Assembly: GCA_024743175.1 (NCBI GenBank)
Contig: JANSXA010000007.1
Coordinates: 202,411 to 266,410, forward strand
Origin: Pseudomonadaceae bacterium
GTDB taxonomy: Bacteria > Pseudomonadota > Gammaproteobacteria > Pseudomonadales > Azotimanducaceae
Reading direction: 5' to 3'
Length of the DNA: 64,000 nucleotides
Numbering within the stretch: the stretch's first letter is position 1; every line of letters starts with the position of its first letter. This document shows, one piece after another, positions 17,189 through 26,378 of this stretch. Below the pieces are notes generated by a model, which worked only from the letters and a program-made list of their open reading frames with translations, made no database searches and was not told the origin of the DNA. The translations under genes and the position numbers were made by a program.

Positions 17189-18451
17189 ATGGCACCAGTG
17201 CAACAGCTTTCTCCCGCCCATGCCGGCACGCTAAAACGCCTGTTGGGCACACACAGTTTTTTTAAAGATGCGCCTGCGGATACATTTCTGCAGGCCCAGG
17301 GCTGTGCACACATTCTCACCACAGACTCACAGGAGCCCCTGCTCACCCAGGGAGAAGCGTCCCCCTACGCCTGGTTCCTGGTTGAAGGGTCTGTCACGCT
17401 TAAACAACGGGACCAGCCCGACCGAAAGCTGAGCGCAGTAGAGCCCGACGCTGGTTTTCCTATTGCCAATCTGCGCCCGGCAAACTACACCGTGGAACCA
17501 GACCTGAAAGCCAGGTTGGTGCGCCTGGAACAGTCATTCCTGAAAAAGATCAGTCAGAAGCCAAAGCCTGCCCGCTTCCTGGGCGGCTCAGAAATGGGCG
17601 GCGGCAGCTGGCAAAGCCACAGATTCGCCATTGAAGTTAAGCGCCTGCAAGCCAGCGGCGATTTCAAGATACCGGCGCTGCCTGGCGTGTCTGCCCGCAT
17701 CAGCCAGGCGATGCAGGACCCGGACTTTGCCATCAGCGATTTATCGAAGCTGATTGGAGCTGACCCGGCCATTGCCGGCGGCTTGCTGAATATTGCTAAC
17801 AGCGCGTTGTTTCGCGGTGCCGATATCTGTGAAACTCTCAACGCCGCCATCGTCCGCCTGGGCCTCACCCAAACCCGCACGCTGGTGATGACCCTTGCTG
17901 CAAAATCGCTGTTTACGGCAAGAAGGCCCTGGATTCGAACACGTTTAAACATCATGTGGCGGCATGCCGTTGAAGTGGGTGCTTATGCAACCGTACTGGC
18001 TCGCCTGGACCAGGGCTTGGATAACGCCAAAGCGCTACTGTTAGGTCTGTTACACGAAATAGGCGCGGTGCCTATTCTTGAGCTGGCGGATCAGTTTCCC
18101 GAGCTGGAGAATTCACCCGGCATTCTGGATGCCGTGCTGGCTAACGAGGTACCTGAACTGAGTGCACGGACGCTGACAAAATGGGGACTTAACGATTTTG
18201 CAGACGCAGCCCTGCATCAGGAAAACTGGTTTTTCGAACACGATGAAAAAACAAACTACACAGACCTGCTGATCGTGGCACATCTGCACGGTTTGATTAA
18301 GGCAAAGAGATTTAAAGATCTGCCACGTCTGAATGAAACCCCCGCCTTTCAGAACCTGACTAGCGCTGGCCTGTCCGCAAAGGTCAGCCTGACAATCCTG
18401 GAAGAGGCGCAGCAGGAGCTCGCAGAGTTACGCTCACTGCTAACGGCGTAG
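17189..18451 (+). CDS. HDOD-domain protein with N-terminal cyclic-nucleotide-binding-like domain
   Basis: 420 residues. About 15-120 resembles a cNMP-binding barrel (AWFLVEGSVTLKQR), but its phosphate-binding loop is weak. About 150-360 is an HDOD domain (IPALPGVSARISQAM, ADPAIAGGLLNIANSALF, NAAIVRLGL), a catalytically dead HD fold found in signalling proteins. CAGGAT precedes the ATG and TATACT 30 bases up looks like a -10. It overlaps the convergent phosphoesterase by 12 bases. A signalling role is likely; the ligand is unknown. Confidence 0.85.
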   Translation: MAPVQQLSPAHAGTLKRLLGTHSFFKDAPADTFLQAQGCAHILTTDSQEPLLTQGEASPYAWFLVEGSVTLKQRDQPDRKLSAVEPDAGFPIANLRPANYTVEPDLKARLVRLEQSFLKKISQKPKPARFLGGSEMGGGSWQSHRFAIEVKRLQASGDFKIPALPGVSARISQAMQDPDFAISDLSKLIGADPAIAGGLLNIANSALFRGADICETLNAAIVRLGLTQTRTLVMTLAAKSLFTARRPWIRTRLNIMWRHAVEVGAYATVLARLDQGLDNAKALLLGLLHEIGAVPILELADQFPELENSPGILDAVLANEVPELSARTLTKWGLNDFADAALHQENWFFEHDEKTNYTDLLIVAHLHGLIKAKRFKDLPRLNETPAFQNLTSAGLSAKVSLTILEEAQQELAELRSLLTA

Positions 18452-19036
18452 TTTCCAGGGCGGAATAGCATCCCAGTCAAAGGGTATTATGCCGCCTTCC
18501 ACAATCTGAAAAATACTGGCTTCCGCTTTACCGTTATCCAGATCCAGAAAACCTATGGTGCCGTACTGAGTATCGTAGTTATGGGGATAGGTGGGCGAAC
18601 CAGGGTTGACACAGTAAATACCGTCAATGGTCGCAATTGCCTCACGGTGGGTGTCACCAGAAACAATCACATCAGGTTTGCGCTGCGGGAAAAAGCGTTC
18701 TACCCAATGCGCCATGGTGAAATTGGGTGGTCGCTCCGGCACTGGTACATAGTGGGTCAGACCAACCCATAAACCCTCAATCTCCAGCAACCAGGCGTAT
18801 TTAACGCGCGGATCTTCCGGCTGCACCGGTCGCCCGCCGCTGCCGTCTTCACCGTTGCCACGCGCTGCCGTTACCGGCGCGATCTTCTCCAATTCATCTA
18901 AGACGTAAAGGTCATGAATGTCACCTGCATGGAAAATCATATCCACATCAGCAAAGGCAGGCGCGATCTGTGGCCACAGGGTTTTACGGGCTTCTGGTAT
19001 ATGAGTATCTGAAATGAGACCAATGCGTGTTGCCAT
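18440..19036 (-). CDS. YfcE-like metallophosphoesterase
   Basis: 198 residues with the calcineurin-like motif set in order: ISDTHIPE (8-15), HAGDIHD, ARGNGED, SGDTHRE and NPGSPTYP. These give a dimetal centre for phosphodiester or phosphomonoester hydrolysis; YfcE of E. coli acts on phosphodiesters in vitro. The stop overlaps the convergent HDOD gene. It lies one base after the amidohydrolase stop on the same strand, so the two are co-transcribed. Confidence 0.88.
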   Translation of the reverse strand: MATRIGLISDTHIPEARKTLWPQIAPAFADVDMIFHAGDIHDLYVLDELEKIAPVTAARGNGEDGSGGRPVQPEDPRVKYAWLLEIEGLWVGLTHYVPVPERPPNFTMAHWVERFFPQRKPDVIVSGDTHREAIATIDGIYCVNPGSPTYPHNYDTQYGTIGFLDLDNGKAEASIFQIVEGGIIPFDWDAIPPWKLRR

Positions 19037-19037
19037 A

Positions 19038-20909
19038 TCAGTTTAGTCCCACCCGCAGTGCTTGTCCCAGCGTCTTGTTACCATGCGCTGAAGTGAACCC
19101 TGCGCCGTCCCAAACCTGTTCACCACCCACATAAACGCTGTTAACAACACCGTCTGAACGGTTCACCAGCTGGTGACAATCAAACACATCCCGATAGATG
19201 TATTGAATAGAGTCTTCACCTTTGTAGTTTCGCAGTGCATCTGGATCCAGAAGCGCAAGATCAGCTTGAGCGCCAATGTCCATTCGACCCACATCCAGAC
19301 CAAAAAACTCAGCCGGCTCGCGAGTCAGACGCTTTAACATGTGACTGAACGTTGCTTCGCTGTCATTGAGGCCAATATGCAGGGCACGCAGATTCCCATC
19401 AAAAAAGGCCATGTTAGTGACATGGGCACCGCTGTCATTGAAGCCCGGCAGCAGTTTCGGGTGCAACAGCAGCTGCTTGATCACCTCTGGGTTTCTGTTC
19501 GCTGATACATAGTGCCAGTAAAGATCGCGATCGTAGTGATTCAGCAGCATCAGAAAAAATTCGGCGTCGTCACGTATGTTTTTACCCAGGGCGTTGAAGA
19601 CACGCTGCTCTTCGTCTTCAACAAAGCTGTCCGGCTGGCGGCACCAGAGTTGATAACGATCGTAGGCATACTGCAGTGTCTGTCCCACCCAACCTTCCAC
19701 CGGCACCCTGAAAATCTCCATATCGTTCAGGTCACGGGTCAGGAATTCGCGCTCCAGACGCAACTTGCGCCGCAGATGCCCAAGGTTAAACCCGCTTTTA
19801 CCTTTTGCCCACATGACCCGGAAAGCCTCCACAAATTCCGGTTCTGCGAGAATTTTTCTGCGTGCCTCAACATCTTCCAGCTCGGTTTCAATCAATCGTC
19901 GAAGTAACGGATTAGCTTCGGCAAGTGGGCTGACCGCACCTTCGGAATAAATGCGAAACGGCGCACTGAGCGACTGCATGCGAAAGTTACCTTTCAGCAA
20001 GCCAGTATTAAGCAGGTTGGCAAACAACAGTGCCTGGGCTTTGTTCTGCCGATTGTTTACCGAATCCAATGCCGCCAGCGCTGTCATTTTCAGTGGTTTC
20101 TTATAAAGGCGCCCGCTGGACAACATGAACAGTTTTACCGTCAGCGCGCCGTTATCCGTAGCTGGCGTCATCTGCCAGACACGGTCATGCTTGCGCACCA
20201 CATCGGTCAGCGTTTTGTATTCATTAAATGAGGCGTACTGCGTCGGAATACGCTTGTCCACGTGGGGTTGGTTAGCCAGAAAATGCAGTGGCAATCCGTC
20301 AGTGGACATACCGAGGTAGCCTGCCTGCATACATTCCTCAAGTATCCCGACCATCCTGTCGAGTTCAGAACGGCTGGGATCACGGGTAATGCTGCCCTCC
20401 AGTCCCATCACTTCGATGCGCAACATCGAGTGCGGCACAAACGGTGCGATGTTGGCACCAAGCGGCAGCTCATCAAGATGTTTGAGGTAATCCTGCGGGT
20501 TGTCCCAGGTTGCTTTATCAGCAGCTTTGGCCAGCACGGTTTTAGGGATGTTCTCGACCCGGGCAAAACAGTCAACAATAGGATCCTGCTCAGGCGTACG
20601 CTGTGCACCAAAAGCCAGGCCAATACTGCAGTTACCCACTACTGCGCTTGTGGTGCCGTGTCGCACCATCTCCGGCAAGCCCGCATCAAGCTCCACCTCC
20701 AGGTCTTCATGGGTGTGAATATCGAGCAGTCCGGGAATCAGCCATTTGCCCCTGGCATCCTGCGTCGCAGCTGCAGATTGAACCGGGAGCTGGGCACCGA
20801 TCGCTGCGATGGCACCCTGCCTGATCGCAACATCCGCCACTTTGCCGGCAGCACCGGTGCCATCAAAAACTTTAGCGTTTTGAATCACCAGATCCCAGGG
20901 TGCAGACAT
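19038..20909 (-). CDS. N-acyl-D-amino-acid deacylase-like amidohydrolase
   Basis: 623 residues from the ATG at 20909 (GGAG eight bases upstream; a GTG three codons earlier abuts that site and is rejected). The amidohydrolase TIM barrel is marked by LLDIHTHEDLEVEL and the D-aminoacylase feature GNCSIGLAFG, where the Cys is a metal-site residue. The C-terminus carries the urease-alpha-like ADLALLDPD. Such enzymes remove acyl groups from D-amino acids, but this long catabolic subgroup has untested substrates. Divergent from the Baeyer-Villiger monooxygenase over 83 bases with an operator-like repeat. Confidence 0.85.
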   Translation of the reverse strand: MSAPWDLVIQNAKVFDGTGAAGKVADVAIRQGAIAAIGAQLPVQSAAATQDARGKWLIPGLLDIHTHEDLEVELDAGLPEMVRHGTTSAVVGNCSIGLAFGAQRTPEQDPIVDCFARVENIPKTVLAKAADKATWDNPQDYLKHLDELPLGANIAPFVPHSMLRIEVMGLEGSITRDPSRSELDRMVGILEECMQAGYLGMSTDGLPLHFLANQPHVDKRIPTQYASFNEYKTLTDVVRKHDRVWQMTPATDNGALTVKLFMLSSGRLYKKPLKMTALAALDSVNNRQNKAQALLFANLLNTGLLKGNFRMQSLSAPFRIYSEGAVSPLAEANPLLRRLIETELEDVEARRKILAEPEFVEAFRVMWAKGKSGFNLGHLRRKLRLEREFLTRDLNDMEIFRVPVEGWVGQTLQYAYDRYQLWCRQPDSFVEDEEQRVFNALGKNIRDDAEFFLMLLNHYDRDLYWHYVSANRNPEVIKQLLLHPKLLPGFNDSGAHVTNMAFFDGNLRALHIGLNDSEATFSHMLKRLTREPAEFFGLDVGRMDIGAQADLALLDPDALRNYKGEDSIQYIYRDVFDCHQLVNRSDGVVNSVYVGGEQVWDGAGFTSAHGNKTLGQALRVGLN

Positions 20910-20928
20910 TATTTTCACTCCTTCAAGC

Positions 20929-20958
20929 GTGTAACACAGGCAGTCGGGTAGGTTACAC
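20929..20958. promoter_or_regulatory. Inverted repeat GTGTAAC-N16-GTTACAC, candidate operator
   Basis: GTGTAAC (20929-20935) and GTTACAC (20952-20958) are perfect 7-bp inverted arms about two helical turns apart, between the divergent amidohydrolase and monooxygenase genes. This suits a dimeric repressor, but no regulator gene is adjacent. Assignment is inference from symmetry and position. Confidence 0.5.
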
Positions 20959-20992
20959 TAATTAGCTGAACGGTTAACTGGGGAACAGATCG

Positions 20993-22612
20993 TTGCAACA
21001 GGATGTCATCGTTGTAGGTGCAGGATTCGCTGGTCTTTATGCGATTTACCGCTTTCGCAAGCTGGGGCTAAATGTCCGCGTGCTGGAAGCTGGCAGCGAT
21101 GTGGGCGGCACCTGGTACTGGAACAGGTATCCTGGCGCGCGCTGTGATGTCCCCAGCGTCGAGTACTCATTTGGCTTTTCCCCAGAGCTGGAACAGGAGT
21201 GGCGCTGGCCTGAGGTATTCTCTGCGCAGCCCGACATTCTCAACTATGCACAGCACATCGCCGAACGGTTCGATCTTTATCCACATATCCAATTCAATAC
21301 GCGCGTCACGGCCGTTGACTATGATGAAAGCCAGAATCTCTGGCATATTTCAACAGACACACAGGAGACATTCAGCGCACAGTTTTGTGTGATGGCCACC
21401 GGTTGTCTGTCGGTGCCTAACAAACCTGAGATCAACGGTCAGGACGATTTTACCGGCCAGACGCTGCACACCGGTTTATGGCCCAAAGATCCGGTCGACC
21501 TGAGCGGCAAGCGCGTGGGCGTGATTGGTACCGGCTCCTCTGGTGTTCAGGCTATTCCGGAGCTTGCACAACAGGCTGATGAACTTTACGTCCTGCAACG
21601 CAGTCCAGTCTTTACCGTGCCGGCAAATCGCAAAGCGATGCGTGCTGAAGTTGAACAGGTGTTCAAGGAAAATTATCGTGTGATCCGCGAGTTGCAGCAG
21701 AAAAACCCAGGTGGTGTATCCAATTTTCGACCCTCCCAGGCCAAAGCCACAACCGCACCGACAAAGTCCGAACCCAGACTTATCAGGAACCTTTCTGCTG
21801 ACGAGCGGCGAGCCAGGCTCAGACAGTACGGCTTAAATGACCTGTTAACCTACCGCGATGTATATACGGACATCGAGGCCAACAACATTGCCAACAACCT
21901 GTTTGCTGATGAAATTCGCAACCTCGTTAAAGACCCCGAGACTGCTGAAGGTCTCATTCCCCGCGGTTATGGTATTGGCTGCAAACGTCAGGTGCTGGAT
22001 CGCGACTACTACGACACTTTTAATCGTGACAATGTCACCCTGATTGATCTGCGCGAAGACCCTATCGAGACCATCACTGAAACAGGAATACGCACGTCGA
22101 AGCAGAGTATCGACCTTGATGTCATTGTCTACGCAACCGGGTTTGACGCTATGACCGGGGCGCTGACAAAGGCAAACATCACTGGTAGAGGCGGATTGAA
22201 GCTCACCGAAAAATGGCAATACGGGCCGCAGGCCTTCCTCGGCCTGCAGATCGCCGGCTTTCCAAATCTGTTTACCGTCACCGGTCCGGGCAGCCCTTCG
22301 GTGTTATGCAACATGCTGATTGCCATTGAACAGCATATCGACTGGATCGGTGACTGTATGATCTACCTGCGCAGCAACAACATTTCTGGCATCGAAGCCA
22401 GAGAGGAAGCGGAGCTCGAATGGATTGAACATGTCAACGAAGTAGCGCAGGGTACCATGTACACAACACCAAGCTGCAACTCCTGGTATCTGGGCGCCAA
22501 CATACCGGGTAAACCGCGAATCTTCATGCCCTATGTTGGCGGCTATCCACGCTACAAACAACGTTGTGACGATGCCGCAGCAAGCGGTTACCGCGACTTC
22601 GCTCTTTTTTAA
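20993..22612 (+). CDS. Flavin-containing Baeyer-Villiger-type monooxygenase
   Basis: 539 residues from a TTG at 20993 with GGGGA upstream. FAD loop GAGFAG near 9-14, the BVMO fingerprint F-x-G-x3-H-x3-W-P at 153-164 (FTGQTLHTGLWP), and the NADPH loop GVIGTGSSG at 176-184. The enzyme inserts one oxygen next to a ketone, making an ester or lactone; relatives are cyclohexanone and steroid monooxygenases. An acyl-CoA ligase follows 23 bases later, suggesting ketone oxidation, hydrolysis, then CoA activation of the acid. Confidence 0.92.
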   Translation: MQQDVIVVGAGFAGLYAIYRFRKLGLNVRVLEAGSDVGGTWYWNRYPGARCDVPSVEYSFGFSPELEQEWRWPEVFSAQPDILNYAQHIAERFDLYPHIQFNTRVTAVDYDESQNLWHISTDTQETFSAQFCVMATGCLSVPNKPEINGQDDFTGQTLHTGLWPKDPVDLSGKRVGVIGTGSSGVQAIPELAQQADELYVLQRSPVFTVPANRKAMRAEVEQVFKENYRVIRELQQKNPGGVSNFRPSQAKATTAPTKSEPRLIRNLSADERRARLRQYGLNDLLTYRDVYTDIEANNIANNLFADEIRNLVKDPETAEGLIPRGYGIGCKRQVLDRDYYDTFNRDNVTLIDLREDPIETITETGIRTSKQSIDLDVIVYATGFDAMTGALTKANITGRGGLKLTEKWQYGPQAFLGLQIAGFPNLFTVTGPGSPSVLCNMLIAIEQHIDWIGDCMIYLRSNNISGIEAREEAELEWIEHVNEVAQGTMYTTPSCNSWYLGANIPGKPRIFMPYVGGYPRYKQRCDDAAASGYRDFALF

Positions 22613-22635
22613 CCTTTCCCCGGATATCTAAAAAA

Positions 22636-24315
22636 ATGACTTTGACACGAAAAGAAGCTCTGGCCCAATTGACAGCACCCGGCCAGCCACATGAGCTCCA
22701 ACCGCTCACCATCAACAATGTGCCTTGCCGGGTATTTGCCAACGCGCCTCAGTCTCTGCGTGAGCTTTTTGCTGACAACGTCAGCGATGCAACCTTCATG
22801 GTGTACGAAGATGAACGCTATACCTTTGCGCAGATGTACACCCAGGCTAGCCAGCTGGCTACCGCTCTGGTCAACCAATATGACGTGAGTAAAGGTGATC
22901 GTGTGGCGATCTCCATGCGCAACTATCCTGAGTGGGTGGTTGGTTTTACCGCCGCAACTTCCATCGGTGCCATCGCCGTGGCCATGAACGCCTGGTGGGA
23001 AAGTCACGAAATTGCGGAGGGGCTGAATGACTGCGGCGCGAAGGTTATCCTGGCAGATCGTGAACGCCTCGAGCGTCTCGGCAGTATCATAGACCAGGTT
23101 GACGTTCAGGTTATTGCGGTGCGTCCAGGTGACGGTGATCATCCGGGTACAGATATCAAAGAGGTACTTGCGCAGCAGCCTGCAGATTGTCAGATGCCTG
23201 AGGTAGAAGTGCTGCCGGAAGATCCGGCAACAATTTTCTATACCTCAGGTTCTACCGGCTTTCCAAAAGGCGCCGTATCCACCCACCGCAATGTGCTCAG
23301 CGCTTTGTTATCCTGGGAACTGGATCAGCTCAGCGCTATGTTAATCGCTGGTGTCGAACCACCGGAGCCTGAAAATCAGCCCGCTACCCTGCTGGCTGTA
23401 CCTTTGTTCCATGCAACAGGATCCCATGCTGTTTTCCTTTCCTCTTATCGCAGCCAGCGCAAGCTGGTATCCATGTACAAATGGGATGCAGACGCAGCCG
23501 CTGCGCTGATAGAGCAAGAAAAGATTTCTTCTTTTGTGGCCCCGGCAGCCATGACTGGTGACCTGGTGCTGGCCGCTAAAGTATCCCGCTATGATCTCAG
23601 CTCGTTGCAAACGGTCGGCGGAGGCGGAGCGCCGCGCGCGCCTGAGCAGGTCAAAGACATCAAAGCATCCATCACCACCGCCATGCCCAATACAGGCTGG
23701 GGCATGACTGAAACCAACGCCATAGGCACAGGTATCGGGGGTGAAGACTATCTGAACCGACCTGCAAGCTCCGGCCGCGCATCTGCGGTTGTGGATCTGA
23801 AAATCATCGACGAAGAGGGAAACGAACTTCCACCAGGACAACGCGGCGAACTGCTCATCCGCGGCGTTTCCGTTATTCAGGGTTACTGGCGCAGACCAGA
23901 AGCCAATGCGGAAACCTTTGTTGACGGTTGGCTGCGTACCGGCGATGTGGCCTATCTTGACGACGAAGGTTATCTGTTTATTGTTGACCGCATCAAAGAC
24001 CTCATCATCAGAGGGGGTGAAAACATTGGCTGCGGTGAGGTGGAGGCCGCGCTTGTAGAGCATCCGCTGGTGATTGAAGCCTGTGTGTATGCAATTCCCG
24101 ATGAACGCCTGGGTGAAGCAGTTGGCGCCACCGTTTACGCGCAGCAGGGTTTGCTGGAAAACGATCTGCGCCAGTTTTTGAGCGCCCACCTGGCGAAATT
24201 TAAAATCCCTGCAGTGATCCAGATTGTGCTTGAGCCATTGCCACGTATCGCCTCAGGCAAAATTTACAAGCGCCAGCTGCGTGATCAGACCATCGCTGCC
24301 ATGGCTGAAGAGTGA
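22636..24315 (+). CDS. Class I adenylate-forming acyl-CoA ligase
   Basis: 559 residues. AMP-binding P-loop YTSGSTGFPKG (about 202-212), A5 region GWGMTETNAIG, A7 WLRTGDVAYLDDEGY, A8 VDRIKDLIIRGGENI, and catalytic Lys near the C-terminus in ASGKIYKRQL. It activates a carboxylic acid to acyl-AMP and then acyl-CoA; chain length cannot be read from sequence. It is probably in one operon with the monooxygenase. The MFS gene that follows is convergent, 28 bases away. Confidence 0.93.
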   Translation: MTLTRKEALAQLTAPGQPHELQPLTINNVPCRVFANAPQSLRELFADNVSDATFMVYEDERYTFAQMYTQASQLATALVNQYDVSKGDRVAISMRNYPEWVVGFTAATSIGAIAVAMNAWWESHEIAEGLNDCGAKVILADRERLERLGSIIDQVDVQVIAVRPGDGDHPGTDIKEVLAQQPADCQMPEVEVLPEDPATIFYTSGSTGFPKGAVSTHRNVLSALLSWELDQLSAMLIAGVEPPEPENQPATLLAVPLFHATGSHAVFLSSYRSQRKLVSMYKWDADAAAALIEQEKISSFVAPAAMTGDLVLAAKVSRYDLSSLQTVGGGGAPRAPEQVKDIKASITTAMPNTGWGMTETNAIGTGIGGEDYLNRPASSGRASAVVDLKIIDEEGNELPPGQRGELLIRGVSVIQGYWRRPEANAETFVDGWLRTGDVAYLDDEGYLFIVDRIKDLIIRGGENIGCGEVEAALVEHPLVIEACVYAIPDERLGEAVGATVYAQQGLLENDLRQFLSAHLAKFKIPAVIQIVLEPLPRIASGKIYKRQLRDQTIAAMAEE

Positions 24316-24343
24316 CCGCACAGACCAGATCTGTCTGAAAGAT

Positions 24344-25732
24344 CTATGTCGGTGCGGGTGCGCTTTCCCGTTTCCGGTCCGTGGTACGCACTGAAGGAAT
24401 AAACATGACTGCAAGCAGGGTCAACACGACAAAAGCGCCGCCACTGGACATAAGCGCCGCGCCCACACCGTAGTGTTCAGCAATCCAGCTCACCGGAAAA
24501 ACACCTATTGGCATCAAACCATGCGACATCATGTCGATACTCATGATGCGCCCACGCATGTGATTATCGACCTGCATCTGCAACATGCCGCGATTCAAAG
24601 ACATGTTCCAGCTGCTGATCCAGCCAACGGCGGCAATCAGCACAAAGACAAGCCAGTGTGCTTCTGACCAGCCGAAAAAGGCAGTCAGGCCACCCCAGCC
24701 GATACAGGTCACAATCAACCAGAGTGCTTTATTCCGCAGATCGCCCATGGACGCCATCATCAGCGAGCCAACAATAGCGCCCAGGCCCATGGCTGAGACC
24801 AGGAAACCAAGGTCATCAGGTCCGCCCCCCATGACCTGCTCGTTGAAAGCCGGCAGCAGGGTGTTTAAAGGCATACCAAAGAGAAAAGGCACAATCGACA
24901 GAATGATGAGCCCGAATATGGGTGGATGCTGCACAACATAGGCCAGCCCTTCGCGCACATCTGTCCACGCGTTAGCTTTTGAATCCTGCTTGGCTCTGCC
25001 ATTTCTGGTGATCAGCAACATGGTTAACGCAGAGATACCGTAAAGGCTGGCAATCACGATATAGACCACACCCACGCCAAAAGTAGAGGTTTTATCGCCA
25101 CCCGCGATCATGGCTATCAGCAATCCGGCCAACGCGGGCCCAATAATCCGTGCAAGATTCCAACCCGTCGTGTTCAGCCCCATAGCTGCAAACAACAGAT
25201 GGTCAGGAATCAGTTCGGGAACAAACGCCTGTCGTGCAGGCATGGACAGGGCCAGAATGGTGCCGTTGAAAAAACCGAACCAGATGAAATCCCAGAAGGT
25301 TACCGAACCGGAAAAGATAATCACTGCCATGAAAATCGTTGCCGCACAATTCAGTGCCTGCGCCCAGACGATGACCTTCTTTTTCTGCATCCGGTCAGCC
25401 AGAACACCACCGTACAGAGAAAAAAGTACTGTCGGCAACATGAATGACATGGTGACCCAGGCCAGATCCAAAGGAGATTCGGTCAGTTCATAAACCAGCC
25501 AGCCGCGAGCGATGATCTGCATATTCATCGCGAAAGACGATCCCAGACTGCCTATCCAGAGCCAGAGAAAGTTTCTGTGCGACAGCACATGACGAATATC
25601 GCGGGTAGCCAAAATAGATCCGTTCGCAAGCAAGCCGGCTATATTAACATATTCCTGACTTTTCACTTTATGGGACGACGCGCCCACCCTTCCTGGCGAG
25701 TCCAGTCCAATTACTGCACTATGACATTCCAC
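24344..25732 (-). CDS. MFS transporter (EntS-like, MFS_3 type)
   Basis: 462 residues if the GTG at 25732 is used, with 12 predicted spans starting at NFLWLWIGSLG. The MFS loop after span 2 reads GGVLADRMQKKKV. This branch includes enterobactin exporter EntS and other effluxers. The start is doubtful: only 25 bases separate it from the divergent DJ-1 gene, and the first ~50 residues look unconserved; a GTG at 25666 is an alternative that would leave room for promoters. Substrate unknown. Confidence 0.83.
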   Translation of the reverse strand: MECHSAVIGLDSPGRVGASSHKVKSQEYVNIAGLLANGSILATRDIRHVLSHRNFLWLWIGSLGSSFAMNMQIIARGWLVYELTESPLDLAWVTMSFMLPTVLFSLYGGVLADRMQKKKVIVWAQALNCAATIFMAVIIFSGSVTFWDFIWFGFFNGTILALSMPARQAFVPELIPDHLLFAAMGLNTTGWNLARIIGPALAGLLIAMIAGGDKTSTFGVGVVYIVIASLYGISALTMLLITRNGRAKQDSKANAWTDVREGLAYVVQHPPIFGLIILSIVPFLFGMPLNTLLPAFNEQVMGGGPDDLGFLVSAMGLGAIVGSLMMASMGDLRNKALWLIVTCIGWGGLTAFFGWSEAHWLVFVLIAAVGWISSWNMSLNRGMLQMQVDNHMRGRIMSIDMMSHGLMPIGVFPVSWIAEHYGVGAALMSSGGAFVVLTLLAVMFIPSVRTTDRKRESAPAPT

Positions 25733-25757
25733 ATTTTATTCATGCCGGAGTAACGCG

Positions 25758-26378
25758 ATGCGATTAGGGGTTGTGCTGTACGATGATTTTGAACTGTTGG
25801 ACGCCTATGGACCGCTGGAAATGTTTGGCTGTTTAGCTGAAGAAATTGAAACGGTAGTGATCGCGGAAAACAAAGGTCCGGTGAAATCTACCCCGGGTCC
25901 TAAAACCCTGGCTGAGTACGATTTCACCGATGCTCCGGAACTCGACCTGCTCCTGCTGCCCGGTGGAATCGGTACCCTGCCCGCGCTGGAAAATCAGAAT
26001 CTGCTGACGTTCCTGAAAACACGCTGTCCACAGATCCCCATCAACATGAGCGTCTGTTCAGGTTCTGCGATACTTGCCAAGGCAGGTCTGCTTGACGGTT
26101 TACGTGCCACGTCCAACAAAATGTTTTTCAGCCTGGCCAGCAGTCAGAGTGACAAAGTCGACTGGGTTGAAAATGCGCGCTGGGTGGATGCCGGGCAGTA
26201 TGTGACCTCTTCCGGCGTCTCAGCAGGTACAGACATGTCGCTGGCTGTCATCGATCGTCTATTTGGTGCAGAACGAGCGCAACAGATCGCGGCGTATACT
26301 GAATATCAGTGGCATACAGATGCTGACAACGATCCGTTTGTTAAATATCTCAATCAGGCGGACGCGGGCGCGGGCTAG
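25758..26378 (+). CDS. DJ-1/PfpI-family protein (isonitrile hydratase/AraC-type amidase-like)
   Basis: 206 residues, one glutamine-amidotransferase-like fold. Nucleophile Cys100 sits in the elbow NMSVCSGSAILA; an acidic residue in LDAYGPLEMF (12-23) is where the conserved Glu/Asp is expected. Members include isonitrile hydratase InhA and the N-terminal domains of GlxA regulators. CGGAG precedes the ATG. It overlaps the stop of the convergent MBL gene by four bases. Enzymatic role unproven. Confidence 0.87.
   Translation: MRLGVVLYDDFELLDAYGPLEMFGCLAEEIETVVIAENKGPVKSTPGPKTLAEYDFTDAPELDLLLLPGGIGTLPALENQNLLTFLKTRCPQIPINMSVCSGSAILAKAGLLDGLRATSNKMFFSLASSQSDKVDWVENARWVDAGQYVTSSGVSAGTDMSLAVIDRLFGAERAQQIAAYTEYQWHTDADNDPFVKYLNQADAGAG

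Noticed and set aside
20262..20951. 229-codon frame antisense to the amidohydrolase
   Set aside because: No family features; covered by a well-supported gene.
23341..24189. 282-codon frame antisense to the acyl-CoA ligase
   Set aside because: No recognisable motifs; the ligase on the other strand has complete family motifs.
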